IMG/VR virus record: IMGVR_UViG_3300035670_000112
Location: 1-64,000 of that record
Source: a virus
Reading direction: 5' to 3' (one strand)
Length of the DNA: 64,000 nucleotides
Positions 14,380-24,107 of this stretch are shown here, in pieces (the stretch's first letter is position 1; each line of letters begins with the position of its first letter). The position numbers and the translations under genes were made by a program. The notes below the pieces were generated by a model. That model was not told the origin of the DNA. It searched no databases and worked only from the letters and a program-made list of their open reading frames with translations.

Positions 14380-16377
14380 ATGATAGTACTTCATTCAGAA
14401 CAGATGTTCACAGAACCCCTTGAAGGGATCGAATGTGTCGACCTTGAGGGACTGTTGGACATATTGGATGGTATGAAGGGTGATATAGGGGTCGATACTG
14501 AGACAACGGGATTCGACCCCTATACGAACCGTCTTCTTACCGTTCAGATAGGGAATGCATCGGTACAGACCGTCATTTCCAGTGGAATGCTCACGGACAG
14601 GTTGAAAGGATATCTCAGGACATTCTTCAGATCATCCGAAAGGACGTTCATATTCCATAATGCCAAGTTCGATCTGAGATTCCTCATGCTATTGGACATA
14701 TGGCCTGAAAGGGTCTATGACACCTTCCTTGCAGAGAGTGTGATATATCAGGGCATACGATGGGACAGACATCCCAAAGGTCTTGCTGACGTGACACGTA
14801 AGTACTGCTCTGCAGAACTTGACAAGAGCATCCGTGGGAACATCCACTGGAAAGGACTGTCAACCGATGTCATAGAGTACGCTGCCAATGATGTGAAGTA
14901 TCTGCCTGCCATCAAGGACGGACAGATGCTAAGGATCTCAAGTGAAGGGCTCGAGAGGGTGACGGAACTTGAGAACCGTTTCGTCAAAGTGCTTGCATAC
15001 ATAGAGATGTCAGGAATGTTACTGGATGTCGAACCCTGGAAGAGAAGGATAGAGGAGGACAGGAAGGAACTGACAGCAAAGGTCATAGAGCTTGACCGTA
15101 TGGTCACCGAGGATCCGAGATTCCACAGGTATGTGGATGTACAGCTCGATCTGTTCTGCAATGATCCCAGAAGCAATATCAACTGGTCATCCCCTGCACA
15201 GTGTGTAAGATTCTTCAATGATCTCGGATGCGATCTGAGAACGAAGGACAGACTTACAGGTGAATGGAAGGACTCAGTGGATGCCAAGGTGCTGACACCT
15301 CAGAGGCATCTGCATCCGATAATTGACGTGTATCTGGAATACAAGGGCATAGACAAGCTCATAAGCACCTATGGTGACAACTGGATCGATCAGATAAATC
15401 CTGTCACAGGCAGGATACATACGCAATTCAAGCAGATGATCGATACTGCCCGACTGAGCTCAGGGGGGAAAAACAGCAAAACGAGGGAGCAGTACATCAA
15501 TTTCCTCAACATACCTCAGGACAACAGGATCCGTAATTGCATCATTCCCAGCAATGGATATGTATTCGTAGATGCGGACTACAGCGGTCAGGAATCCGTT
15601 GTACTTGCAAACAAGTCGATGGAACCCAACCTTATTCAGTTCTACAATGAGGACGGAGGGGATCTGCACAGCTTTGTTGCAAGTAAGATCTATCCTGAAT
15701 GTGCTTCAGTTCCCCTGAGTGAGGTGAAGACGAAATTCAAGGCTCAGAGGCAGAATGCAAAGGCAGCGAACTTCGCTATAGCCTATGGGGGTGTAGGAGC
15801 TACCATTGCAAGCAATCTCTCCATACCTATAGAGGATGGTGACCGTGTGTATGAGGCATACCTGAATGCATTCCCTAAATTGAAACAGTACTTTGCTGAA
15901 GAGAAGGCAAAAGTGCTCAAGAACGGTTACATACTCACTGACAATGTGTCGATGAGGCGTATCTATGCTGACAGTTTTGAGGAATACCTTGATCTGAAGG
16001 AGAGACTGACACCTGAATTCTGGGATGCATACCGTGAGAACAGGACTGAAGAGAGAAAACAGCTTGTAAGTCGTTTTTACCGGATAAAGGGAGAGATGGA
16101 ACGCATGGCACTCAATTACCCGATACAGAGCACATCGGCCTCAATAACCAAATTCGCCTGCATACTCGTTTATAGACAGATAGAGCGTGACAACAGACAG
16201 TTCGAGATACTGTTCCCGAATGTAGTTCACGATCAACTCATACTTGAGGTGCCTGAAGATGAGGCATCCCATTGGGCGGATACTGTGAAGGAATGCATGG
16301 AGAGAGCGGGTGATCTCTTCTGCAGGACGGTCAAATTGAAAGCAGAACCTGTAGTGTTAAGAAAATGGGAGAAATGA
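14380..16377 (+). CDS. Family A DNA polymerase with 3'-5' exonuclease
   Basis: 665 residues. The proofreading domain starts with motif Exo I, VDTETTGFD (D39, E41), and continues with FHNAKFDLRFL (Exo II) and YAANDVKYL (Exo III). The polymerase domain shows motif A, DADYSGQESVVLA (about residue 398), motif B, RQNAKAANFAIAYGG (about 457), and motif C, VVHDQLILE (about 614), all typical of the Pol I family. There is no 5'-3' exonuclease domain, as usual for phage replicative enzymes. It heads the replication cluster and overlaps the helicase gene by 4 nt. Confidence 0.95.
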   Translation: MIVLHSEQMFTEPLEGIECVDLEGLLDILDGMKGDIGVDTETTGFDPYTNRLLTVQIGNASVQTVISSGMLTDRLKGYLRTFFRSSERTFIFHNAKFDLRFLMLLDIWPERVYDTFLAESVIYQGIRWDRHPKGLADVTRKYCSAELDKSIRGNIHWKGLSTDVIEYAANDVKYLPAIKDGQMLRISSEGLERVTELENRFVKVLAYIEMSGMLLDVEPWKRRIEEDRKELTAKVIELDRMVTEDPRFHRYVDVQLDLFCNDPRSNINWSSPAQCVRFFNDLGCDLRTKDRLTGEWKDSVDAKVLTPQRHLHPIIDVYLEYKGIDKLISTYGDNWIDQINPVTGRIHTQFKQMIDTARLSSGGKNSKTREQYINFLNIPQDNRIRNCIIPSNGYVFVDADYSGQESVVLANKSMEPNLIQFYNEDGGDLHSFVASKIYPECASVPLSEVKTKFKAQRQNAKAANFAIAYGGVGATIASNLSIPIEDGDRVYEAYLNAFPKLKQYFAEEKAKVLKNGYILTDNVSMRRIYADSFEEYLDLKERLTPEFWDAYRENRTEERKQLVSRFYRIKGEMERMALNYPIQSTSASITKFACILVYRQIERDNRQFEILFPNVVHDQLILEVPEDEASHWADTVKECMERAGDLFCRTVKLKAEPVVLRKWEK

Positions 16378-17609
16378 GAAAAATGAACATTGACATCAGA
16401 AAGAGAGAGATACAGTCCGATGCGGTAAAGGCATGGAAGGAAGCTGACATGATCGGTACGATAGAACTTGCCACAGGAATGGGCAAGACCTTCATCTCCC
16501 TTGACTGCATGTCCGAACTGCCGAAGGGCAGTAAGGTACTGTTCCTTGCAGAGACCACCCAACGTGAGGTGGATCTCATGGAGGACATACGCAGATACAG
16601 GGAACTGTTCGGTGTGGACATACTCTCACATGTCGATCTTGAGTTCGCCTGCTATCAGTCAGCATGCAGATGGAAGGGAAGGAAATTCGATCTTGTCTGT
16701 GCGGATGAAATTCATGATTCCATTTCGGAGGTGTACATGCAGTTCTACCGTAACAACCGTTATGACAGACTGCTCGGACTCAGTGCGACAGTAAGATCGT
16801 CAAGGACATATGTCATAGACGGGGTCGAGATGAGCAAGGAGGTCATTCTGGACGATATAGCACCTGTATGTTTCACCTATGACGTAGGTGACGGTCAACG
16901 TGACGGTACGGGCAGAAGACTCGATTTCCATGTGATCTACCATCATCTCGACAGGGAGACAAGGAATATCCCTGGAGGGAACGACAGGGCAAGATTCATG
17001 TCAACTGAGGAAAAGACATACAGATACTATGACGATCTGTTCTGGCAGGGAGTGTACAGTAAGAAGGACTTCCTTGTCAAGAGAGCGATGTCCTCACGTG
17101 CAAAACTACTGTATTCCCTTCCCTCGAAAGTGGCAGCGGTCAGAAAACTGTTGGGCATCATCGATGGGAAGACCGTACTGTTCAGCAATGATCTCGATTC
17201 CCTCGAGACGATAACCCCCAATGTCGTGAGATCGCCCAGAAAGGGTGAAGCGAAGAAGGAACGGGATGCGATGAACATGCGCATCAGGAACGATTTCGAT
17301 CTCAACAGGATAAGGGATATAGGCTCATTCAAGATGTTGAAACAGGGTGCGAATCTGAAGGAGGCAGACAATGTGATACTCATATCGTATTACAGTACAC
17401 TGTTGGACCTTGTTCAGAAGATAGGGAGATTACGTAAGAACGGTGAGAAACGTGGCAATGTATATATACTGGTCACCGTAGGTACACAGGAACAGAAATG
17501 GTTCGACAGAATGACAGAATCGTTCCCTATGGAACAGTTCAACGTGACGACATACATGAGCATGGATCACTTTGTGAAGGAACACGCGAGGGCCTGTTGT
17601 TCCAAATGA
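16374..17609 (+). CDS. SF2 helicase (DEAH/SNF2-like)
   Basis: 411 residues from MRKMNIDIRKRE, whose ATG overlaps the polymerase stop; an in-frame ATG at 16365 gives a longer overlap. Motif I is ATGMGKTF (about residue 36), motif II ADEIH (about 110), motif III LSAT, and motif VI QKIGRLRK (about 347). crAss-like phages commonly carry an SF2 helicase beside the polymerase. Probably acts in fork remodelling or replication initiation; the exact role is inferred. Confidence 0.9.
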   Translation: MRKMNIDIRKREIQSDAVKAWKEADMIGTIELATGMGKTFISLDCMSELPKGSKVLFLAETTQREVDLMEDIRRYRELFGVDILSHVDLEFACYQSACRWKGRKFDLVCADEIHDSISEVYMQFYRNNRYDRLLGLSATVRSSRTYVIDGVEMSKEVILDDIAPVCFTYDVGDGQRDGTGRRLDFHVIYHHLDRETRNIPGGNDRARFMSTEEKTYRYYDDLFWQGVYSKKDFLVKRAMSSRAKLLYSLPSKVAAVRKLLGIIDGKTVLFSNDLDSLETITPNVVRSPRKGEAKKERDAMNMRIRNDFDLNRIRDIGSFKMLKQGANLKEADNVILISYYSTLLDLVQKIGRLRKNGEKRGNVYILVTVGTQEQKWFDRMTESFPMEQFNVTTYMSMDHFVKEHARACCSK

Positions 17610-17785
17610 TCCTTGATGCGATGTACAATTACATGATCGACAGTGATGATCATAAGGGTATTGCAGATGCCATAAACATGGTCGAAGGTGCATATACCAC
17701 ATGCGAAAGTGAGGTGAAGGAGGTCCTTGGGATCTTCTCTCCCACATTCGGGGATATCAATATACTTACACTTTACTATAGATGA
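17606..17785 (+). CDS. Hypothetical small protein
   Basis: 59 residues (MILDAMYNYMIDSDDHKGIADAIN...), acidic, beginning on an ATGA overlap with the helicase stop. No family recognised. Confidence 0.55.
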   Translation: MILDAMYNYMIDSDDHKGIADAINMVEGAYTTCESEVKEVLGIFSPTFGDINILTLYYR

Positions 17786-17801
17786 AAGACGTAAAAGTAT
17801 A

Positions 17802-18380
17802 ATGGGAATGAGTAAGATAGGAGTTGATGTGAAGTTGATGGAGGAGAGTGGATTCACTCCTAATGAATTGTTCTATCTGTTGAAATTGAAGGACAATAAC
17901 AGTTCGATCCTTGGAAATATGTCCAATCTCAAGTATCTTTGTGATAAGGGAATGCTCACTGATGACGGGATGATAACCGATGAGGGGGTCCGTCTTGTGA
18001 ATGCGATATTCCTTTCAGTGGAAGGTAAGTTCATGCCGACAGGTGCCACAAGCAGCCTTGAGGAGCTATGCAGACAGTACAGGGAGCTTTTCCCGATAGG
18101 TGTCAAATCTGCAGGTCATCCAGTAAGGGGCAACATGGTGAACATAATGAGAAAGATGAGAAGATTCCGTGAGGAGTTCCCTCAGTTCTCAGACGATGTG
18201 ATACTTCAGGCCACCAGAAGATACGTGACCGAGAAGCAAAGGGAGGGATATGCATACATGAAGGTTGCAGAGTATCTGATCTATAAGGATACCTCATCAC
18301 TTCTTGCATCCCTCTGTGATTCGATGATAGAGAATGGACAGACAGCAGGAGAGGAGACCCGATGGGGCAGATCTGTTTGA
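17802..18380 (+). CDS. Hypothetical protein, possible helicase partner
   Basis: 192 residues from MGMSKIGVDVKLMEESG; the longer frame from 17727 would overlap the preceding gene. It has a winged-helix-like segment (NLKYLCDKGMLTDDGMITDEG) and ends overlapping the DnaB-type helicase by 47 nt. That position suggests a helicase loader or cofactor, as inference only. Confidence 0.6.
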   Translation: MGMSKIGVDVKLMEESGFTPNELFYLLKLKDNNSSILGNMSNLKYLCDKGMLTDDGMITDEGVRLVNAIFLSVEGKFMPTGATSSLEELCRQYRELFPIGVKSAGHPVRGNMVNIMRKMRRFREEFPQFSDDVILQATRRYVTEKQREGYAYMKVAEYLIYKDTSSLLASLCDSMIENGQTAGEETRWGRSV

Positions 18381-20616
18381 GATAGCACTCAGACAGATAA
18401 GGGAGAGACAGGAACGTGCCGCACTTGGGAATGCCAACTGCATTCCGTTCCCGTTCAAACGGACATCACATTACTACCCTGGCATAGAGAAGGGTACATA
18501 TGTGATATGCACTGCGAACTCGGGAGTAGGCAAGTCGAAGCTCGCAAGGTATCTTTATGTGATATCAACATATGAGTTCATCAAGGAGAACCCTGATATC
18601 GACATCAGACTGAGGATATTCTACTTCAGTCTTGAGGAGAGCAGGGAGAAATTCATGATGTCCATCATATCGTACTGGCTTTTCAGAAAGTACAACATAA
18701 GGGTATCGATAAAGCAGTTGAGATCCGTAGGTGAGATAGGCAGTTATCTTTCAGATGACATAATATCGAAGATAGAGGAGGGAAGGGAATATTTTTCAGA
18801 CCTTGAGAGGTATGTCACCATAATCGATGACATATCGAACCCTACAGGTAAAAATATTTAGTATAAAATTTGGAATTTTGAGTTGTATATATTATCTTTG
18901 TATCAAAATATTGATATAATGGTAGGGATATACAAAATAACAAGTCCTAATGGACGTGTTTATATAGGGCAGAGTAAGAATCTTGAAGAAAGATTAAGAT
19001 ATTACTCTCTAAAAAGTTCTATAAATCAGGTGAAACTGCACAGATCTTTTAAAAAATATGGAATAAAATCCCATAAATTTGAGATAATTGAGCAGTGCTT
19101 GAAGGAAGAACTGAACAACAGGGAAAGGTATTGGCAAGAATATTATGAAGTATTGACCAAGGGACTTAACTGTCAATTAACAACTTCTGAAAATGCTCCC
19201 CATGAGATGTCTGAGGAATACAAAGAAGCCATAAGTACTACTTTAAAAAGAAAGTATGCAGAAGGAAAAATTGTAAATCCAAGGAAAAATTGCGGAAAAA
19301 TGTTGGATATGTATGATTCTTATGGGAATATTCTCAAAAGAGGATTGTATGTAGAAGAAGCAGTTGATTATTTGAATGTTTCAAATAGATCTGTAATAAA
19401 TAATGGGATCCGTATCGGAAACATTCATATTACAAATAATGATCAGATTGTAATACCTCATAATAAAAATCTTGTTAATACAATGGTTAAGTATGTTACT
19501 GTACATAAAAAAGGAAGAGTACCTCTATATCAAATATTTGAAAATGGAGATATAATCCGATGTTCAGGAGCTTCTAAACATAAAGTTGTTCAAAAAGTGC
19601 TTAATTCCAAAGATCTTATGTATTATAGTAAGAAAAATAATTCTTACTATACTTTTATAGGATTGCTAAATAATTGCCCCTTTATGCAGTAATGTTTAAA
19701 AGGTAATTCCGTGAATTGCTGGAAAGCTAAGTAGAATACATTACAATAGCAGAGATCTCCAATTGAGGATGCCATTCTGTGAGCAATGTATTTTATATGC
19801 CGATCAGCAGCCAAGGTTCTCAGAAATGAGTTCAAGGTTCAACGACTAACACATGGAGTCTAAACAGGTAATGCTGTAGACGGTAAAGTGACACGAGCGC
19901 GGAACATCCTATTCGCAATAGGATGATGATATAGTCTGAGCTTATGGGAAACCATAAGAACCAAGAGATAAAAAGCTTTTGGGATAACACAACTGATTTT
20001 CAAGTACATGAAGACCTACAACGAGCAGAGAGGCTCATGGTCGAAGAAGACCATAATCGTGGATGGAGAGCCCAAGGAGGTGAACGATTCGTATACACCT
20101 GACGATCCCAACGAATACGTGATAGTGATCACTGACCATATAGGTCTGTTGAGGAATGAGAAGGGGATGAACAAGTATGATACGATAGGGAAATTCTCCT
20201 CCGAACACTGCATAGAGCTGCGTAACAAATATGGCAACATAGTCGTGAATGTGCAGCAGCAGTCTGCGGAGAAGGAGAAGAAACAGTTCACCTTCAAGGG
20301 AAGTTCGATAGCTGAGAAACTGGAACCGTCACTTGACGGTCTAGGGGACAACAAGTCAACGGCAAGGGATGCAGATGATGTGTTCGCGCTGTTCGCCCCT
20401 GACAGATATCAGATGGACGAATGTGACGGATACAAGGTCGATGTACTTCAGGACCATTTCAGACTCTTCATGATACTCAAGAGCAGGGATGGGGAGTCCA
20501 ACATAAGGACACCTCTCTTCTTCGATGGTGCGGTGAACTATTTCACAGAGCTTCCAAAGGTGACGGACCTTGACAGTATGAACAAGGTCTACGAATATGT
20601 AAAATCAATTCAATGA
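18334..20616 (+). CDS. DnaB-type replicative helicase, split by a group I intron
   Basis: Exon 1 at 18334-18849 (172 codons) ends ...DDISNPTG; exon 2 at 19984-20616 continues ITQLIFKYMKTYNEQ, and both exon lengths are whole codons. The 382-residue product has Walker A ANSGVGKS (about residues 61-68) in exon 1 and the Walker B-like YVIVITDHIG in exon 2, so the intron cuts between the two ATPase motifs. The N-terminal domain of bacterial DnaB is missing, as in several phage versions. It unwinds DNA ahead of the polymerase and primase encoded nearby. Exon borders are placed from the protein frame plus the T before and G after the intron, and should be right to within a base or two. Confidence 0.88.
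18870..18900 (+). promoter_or_regulatory. Promoter of the intron-encoded endonuclease
   Basis: TTG at 18870-18872, 20-bp spacer, TATCTTTG at 18893-18900. Transcription would begin about 10 nt before the ATG at 18919, so the endonuclease can be made independently of the helicase mRNA. Confidence 0.6.
18919..19692 (+). CDS. GIY-YIG homing endonuclease in the intron
   Basis: 257 residues from MVGIYKITSPNGRVYIGQS, which holds the complete GIY-(x10)-YIG motif, followed by the conserved Arg in NLEERLRYY and a Glu further on (NNRERYWQEYYE). The C-terminal part includes a NUMOD-like DNA-binding repeat (MLDMYDSYGNILKRG) and a helix-turn-helix-like segment AVDYLNVSNRSVINNGI. It should cut intronless helicase alleles and spread the intron. 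A start at 18883 is possible but lies upstream of the promoter box. Confidence 0.9.
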   Translation: MVGIYKITSPNGRVYIGQSKNLEERLRYYSLKSSINQVKLHRSFKKYGIKSHKFEIIEQCLKEELNNRERYWQEYYEVLTKGLNCQLTTSENAPHEMSEEYKEAISTTLKRKYAEGKIVNPRKNCGKMLDMYDSYGNILKRGLYVEEAVDYLNVSNRSVINNGIRIGNIHITNNDQIVIPHNKNLVNTMVKYVTVHKKGRVPLYQIFENGDIIRCSGASKHKVVQKVLNSKDLMYYSKKNNSYYTFIGLLNNCPFMQ

Positions 20617-21323
20617 GCGCAATAGCAATTCTGGTCGTAGGACCAAGCGGTGTAGGTAAGAGTACATCGATGATGAACCTTGATCCAAAGAGCACATACA
20701 TCATAAATGTGCAGGGCAAGGCATTGCCCTTTCCTAAGGGAAGGGAATATGTGAAGGTACAGAAAGGTGCTGCACCTGATACGGGTAACATGTATGTGAC
20801 CGATGACGCATTGACGATAATCAATGTCATGAACTTCATAAGCAACAAGATGCCGCAGATAAGGACGGTCGTCATTGACGATTTCCAGTACACTGCTGCA
20901 AATGAGTTCATGAGAAAGGCGGAGATCAAGGGTTACGACAAGTATACACAGATAGGTAAGCACATATGGGAACTTGCGAATGCCCCATCTGAACTCAGGG
21001 ACGATCTGATAGTGATCTACCTGACACATGATGAGGACATAACCGATTCAAGCGGTATCAAGAGGCGTAAGGCTAAGACCATCGGCAAGATGGTCGACAA
21101 CGTGATCACCCTTGAAGGCATGTTCACCATCGTACTCTATGCAGATGTGGAAGCGAAGGATGACAACGGGGTCAAGAGACTGTGGAATCACTTCGTGACA
21201 CAGAATGTCGGGGACACGACATGCAAATCCCCCATGGGAATGTTCCCCTCACTGAAGATCGGTAACGATCTCAATGAGGTTGTGAACACTGTGAACAACT
21301 ATTACGGAAAAGGGTCCTTATAA
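20613..21323 (+). CDS. RecA-fold ATPase, Sak4-like
   Basis: 236 residues. Walker A GPSGVGKST (residues 10-18) and Walker B RTVVIDDFQY (about 89-98), with a following segment IVIYLTHDED, match the Sak4/AAA_24 phage ATPases that assist single-strand annealing recombination. Starts on an ATGA overlap with the helicase stop and lies just upstream of a likely ssDNA-binding protein, a usual partner. Confidence 0.85.
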   Translation: MSAIAILVVGPSGVGKSTSMMNLDPKSTYIINVQGKALPFPKGREYVKVQKGAAPDTGNMYVTDDALTIINVMNFISNKMPQIRTVVIDDFQYTAANEFMRKAEIKGYDKYTQIGKHIWELANAPSELRDDLIVIYLTHDEDITDSSGIKRRKAKTIGKMVDNVITLEGMFTIVLYADVEAKDDNGVKRLWNHFVTQNVGDTTCKSPMGMFPSLKIGNDLNEVVNTVNNYYGKGSL

Positions 21324-21351
21324 CAATTAACAATTCAATTCAATTCAAAGA

Positions 21352-21696
21352 ATGTCAAATTCAGAAAAGAAGAAGATCTCCATCAGTGAGGTCAAGCAGC
21401 TCTGTGCAAGAGGTTATGCACGTACAACGGATGCCAATAATTATGACAGTTCAGTAGGTTCCATCGAGGAATATTACGGACTTCCTAAGGATCAGGTGAA
21501 ACTGATGTTCACACATCCTGCGTTGAAAGGTGTACGTACACTTACAAGGAAGGCGGAGTTGTTCGAACTCGTTGAGGATACGATCACAGAGGAGACAGTG
21601 ATCACTGTCAACAATGAGGACAACGTTGAGAACGAGGTCACAGCTCCGTTCCAACCAGTAGGATATCAGGAACAGTTCACAGATAGCTTTGCATAA
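21352..21696 (+). CDS. Hypothetical protein between the Sak4-like ATPase and the likely SSB
   Basis: 114 residues, starting after an AT-rich leader (repeated AATTCAA). The middle has a compact helical part (GSIEEYYGLPKDQVKLMFTHP) and the tail is acidic, recalling SSB-type tails or protein-interaction tails. No family recognised. Confidence 0.65.
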   Translation: MSNSEKKKISISEVKQLCARGYARTTDANNYDSSVGSIEEYYGLPKDQVKLMFTHPALKGVRTLTRKAELFELVEDTITEETVITVNNEDNVENEVTAPFQPVGYQEQFTDSFA

Positions 21697-22502
21697 TGGC
21701 GATAGGAGTAAGAGATTCGAATGAGAACGTAACAGGGGGACGTAAACTCTACACTGGTGCCACTTTCGTAAAGGTGGTCGCCATCAATCCAACGGTACAG
21801 GAGATGCATGCACAGCTCGGTTTCGAGGAACCGAAGGCACCTACCCCCTATGTGGACAAGGACGATACTGGCAACGACCGTATACGCATTGACGTATGGG
21901 TGAAGAATGATGACATCCTTCAGAAGGAGGCGTTCTTCATTGCCCGTAAGGATGTGACATCATCCTCTGGCAAGGTACAGTTCGTGAACAACTACGCACA
22001 GTTCTGCTATGCCGACCCTCAGGAGGGACCACAGTATGAGTGGTTCAGCAAGGAAGGACTCAGAAAGGCGTACAACGGTGAGGAACAGTTCATCGAGTTC
22101 GTACGTGCATGGGTGAACCATAAGGGAGGTAAGAAGGGTGAGCAGTTGTACTTTGACAACTGGAATGCCCTTTTCACAGGCAACTTCAATGAGCTGAAGC
22201 AGCTTGTGTCACTTACGAACGATCCATCGAAACCTGCCCCTAATATGGTAGGTGTACTGATGGGTGTACGCAAAGTGGACGTTGAGGGCACTGAACGCAT
22301 GTATCAGTCGATGTACCGCAGGAAGTTCGTCCGTACCTACCAGAGTCTTTCAGTGGAGTTCCAGAAGGCACTTGCTGAAGAATACGGGGAGTTCAAGAGC
22401 GACTATCAGAAGGACCTGACATGGAAGGAGTACGATCCGTCTGCGATCACCGTCCCTACAGGAGCTGAGAGTCCGTCAACTGCAACCACTCCTTGGATGT
22501 AA
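21696..22502 (+). CDS. Probable single-stranded DNA-binding protein
   Basis: 268 residues. A strand-rich core (IRIDVWVKNDDILQKEAFFIARKD) fits an OB-fold-like protein, and the end is a flexible Thr/Pro/Ser stretch finishing TTPWM, similar in style to SSB tails that recruit partners. crAss-like phages have an abundant protein of this size in the replication cluster. Assigned mainly by position between Sak4-like ATPase and primase, so an alternative recombination role is possible. Confidence 0.55.
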   Translation: MAIGVRDSNENVTGGRKLYTGATFVKVVAINPTVQEMHAQLGFEEPKAPTPYVDKDDTGNDRIRIDVWVKNDDILQKEAFFIARKDVTSSSGKVQFVNNYAQFCYADPQEGPQYEWFSKEGLRKAYNGEEQFIEFVRAWVNHKGGKKGEQLYFDNWNALFTGNFNELKQLVSLTNDPSKPAPNMVGVLMGVRKVDVEGTERMYQSMYRRKFVRTYQSLSVEFQKALAEEYGEFKSDYQKDLTWKEYDPSAITVPTGAESPSTATTPWM

Positions 22503-22520
22503 TTCACCAAATGTCCTGAT

Positions 22521-23459
22521 ATGGCCATCATTGTAAACCCTGATATAAGCATCACCTCAATATTCTCAAGGGTGTCCCAGATGGACATATACCGAAGATA
22601 TCTGGGTGATGTGAGCCTGAAGAGGATGATCTCATCCCCATTGAGAAGTGGGGACAGCGATCCCTCGTTCAGACTGTATACAGGTAGCAATGGTGACATC
22701 AGGTTCGTTGATTACGGCACAGGCATGAGAGGGGGAGTGATCGATCTTGTATCACTCCTCCATCCCATGCTGGATCTCAAAGGTGTCCTTCTGAGAATAT
22801 GGGATGACATGGGATGCGAATACATCCCATCGTCCATCGTCAGAACACGGAAGGTCACCGACACTCCACAGTTCCCAGAGATACTTGTAAGGAAGCGAAG
22901 GCCAGACATGCAGGATATCATGCTCTGGGAGAGATGGGGAATAGATCCATCCACCTTGGAGCATTTCAGGGTATCCCCGATATCGAAGTTCTGGATAGGA
23001 GGATCGGCATATGTCTGTAGGACCCTTACATATGCATACGATCTTTCGACCGAATGGAAGATATACAGACCCTTTGAGAAGGTGATGAGATTCGTATCTG
23101 GGGGAATGACCCTTCAAGGATACGATCTTCTGCCTTCCTCAGGGGAACTGTGTGTGATACAGAAGTCCTATAAGGATGTGATGTTCATGCACACGATGGG
23201 AATACCCTCATTCGCACCTCAGGCGGAATCGATAGATGTTCCCTCCCATACGATGAGGGAACTGTCACAGAGGTTCAGTCGTATCGTCATATGGGGAGAC
23301 CCCGATGAGGCAGGAATGCTGTTCTCAAAACGTCATGTGGACGCATTTGGGATAGAGAGCGTTATGAACAATGACGGTACAAAGGACATCACTGACAGTT
23401 GCTCAGAGTACGGAAGGGAACATGCCGTATCAATGGCAAGGCATGTACTCAATATCTGA
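22521..23459 (+). CDS. DNA primase, DnaG/TOPRIM type
   Basis: 312 residues. The N-terminal part (SGDSDPSFRLYTGSNGDIRFVDYG...GGVIDLVSLL) matches the zinc-domain-like start of DnaG-type phage primases, although the zinc cysteines are missing. The TOPRIM part has a Glu-type strand (SGELCVIQKSYKDVMFMHTMG) and the DxD motif WGDPDEAG (about residue 258). It should make RNA primers for the helicase/polymerase pair. Small compared with bacterial DnaG; no helicase-binding domain is visible. Confidence 0.85.
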   Translation: MAIIVNPDISITSIFSRVSQMDIYRRYLGDVSLKRMISSPLRSGDSDPSFRLYTGSNGDIRFVDYGTGMRGGVIDLVSLLHPMLDLKGVLLRIWDDMGCEYIPSSIVRTRKVTDTPQFPEILVRKRRPDMQDIMLWERWGIDPSTLEHFRVSPISKFWIGGSAYVCRTLTYAYDLSTEWKIYRPFEKVMRFVSGGMTLQGYDLLPSSGELCVIQKSYKDVMFMHTMGIPSFAPQAESIDVPSHTMRELSQRFSRIVIWGDPDEAGMLFSKRHVDAFGIESVMNNDGTKDITDSCSEYGREHAVSMARHVLNI

Positions 23460-23824
23460 TGGCATCAAGGAACAGAAATGCAGGTCACGGCTGGGAAAGG
23501 GAATGCAGGGAACTGCTTCTCAGATATTTTCCCAATGTGAAGACCTCAAGGGCAGAATCCAAAAGCAGGGATGATGAGAAGGTGGACCTGTGCAATACTG
23601 GACATCTGAACATCCAGTGCAAGAATGTCTGTACAAGGGTGAACTATGTGGATCTACTCAATGAGATGCCTGATGAGGAAGGTCAGATCAATATGATCTT
23701 CGAGAAGAAGACCCGCAAGACCCCTTCAGGGAGATTCCTCATGGAAGGCAAATATGTGCATCTCAGACTGGAGGACATGTTGAAACTGATGGACATCATT
23801 CATCTGGACACGGATAGAAAGTAG
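23459..23824 (+). CDS. Holliday-junction-resolvase-like PD-(D/E)XK nuclease
   Basis: 121 residues from MASRNRNAGHGWERECRELL, starting on an ATGA overlap with the primase stop. G-W-E-R-E, then D-E-K-V-D-L and N-I-Q-C-K-N, place E, D and Q-x-K as in the restriction-endonuclease fold of Hjc-like resolvases. Likely resolves branched replication or recombination intermediates. Basic N-terminus for DNA binding. Confidence 0.75.
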   Translation: MASRNRNAGHGWERECRELLLRYFPNVKTSRAESKSRDDEKVDLCNTGHLNIQCKNVCTRVNYVDLLNEMPDEEGQINMIFEKKTRKTPSGRFLMEGKYVHLRLEDMLKLMDIIHLDTDRK

Positions 23825-23827
23825 AAC

Positions 23828-24094
23828 ATGTTCGGCAACTCATTATCCAGCGGAACTGTCGAGGAGCTTGCGAAGCTTCTCAAAATGGATATCGACAATG
23901 TGATGAATTCCAACATCGATACATTGCGATACAATGTGGAGGAACTCTATGATATTGCAGAGGAGAATGTGATGGCATCTGCAATGAACGGGGACTCAAT
24001 AAGACCAGAGACGGAACGTTTCACTCACGTTAAAGGGGTATATTCCCTGCTGATGGGTGATATCGAGAACCTTCTCAACAGAACAATAGTATAG
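23828..24094 (+). CDS. Hypothetical helical protein upstream of the Ubl gene
   Basis: 88 residues, nearly all helix, acidic (VEELAKLLKMDIDNVMNSN...). It is 13 nt from the Ubl gene and could belong to the conjugation operon, but no motif supports that. Confidence 0.6.
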   Translation: MFGNSLSSGTVEELAKLLKMDIDNVMNSNIDTLRYNVEELYDIAEENVMASAMNGDSIRPETERFTHVKGVYSLLMGDIENLLNRTIV

Positions 24095-24107
24095 AATCAA
24101 TAGAAAA

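Larger units (their letters stand above)
18850..19983 (+). other. Group I intron in the helicase gene
   Basis: 1134 bp. The 5' exon ends in T and the intron ends in G, as group I splicing requires. The P7-like segment GATATAGTCT occurs at about 19930, before the 3' end. The intron is clearly AT-richer than the exons and carries a homing endonuclease gene. Confidence 0.8.
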
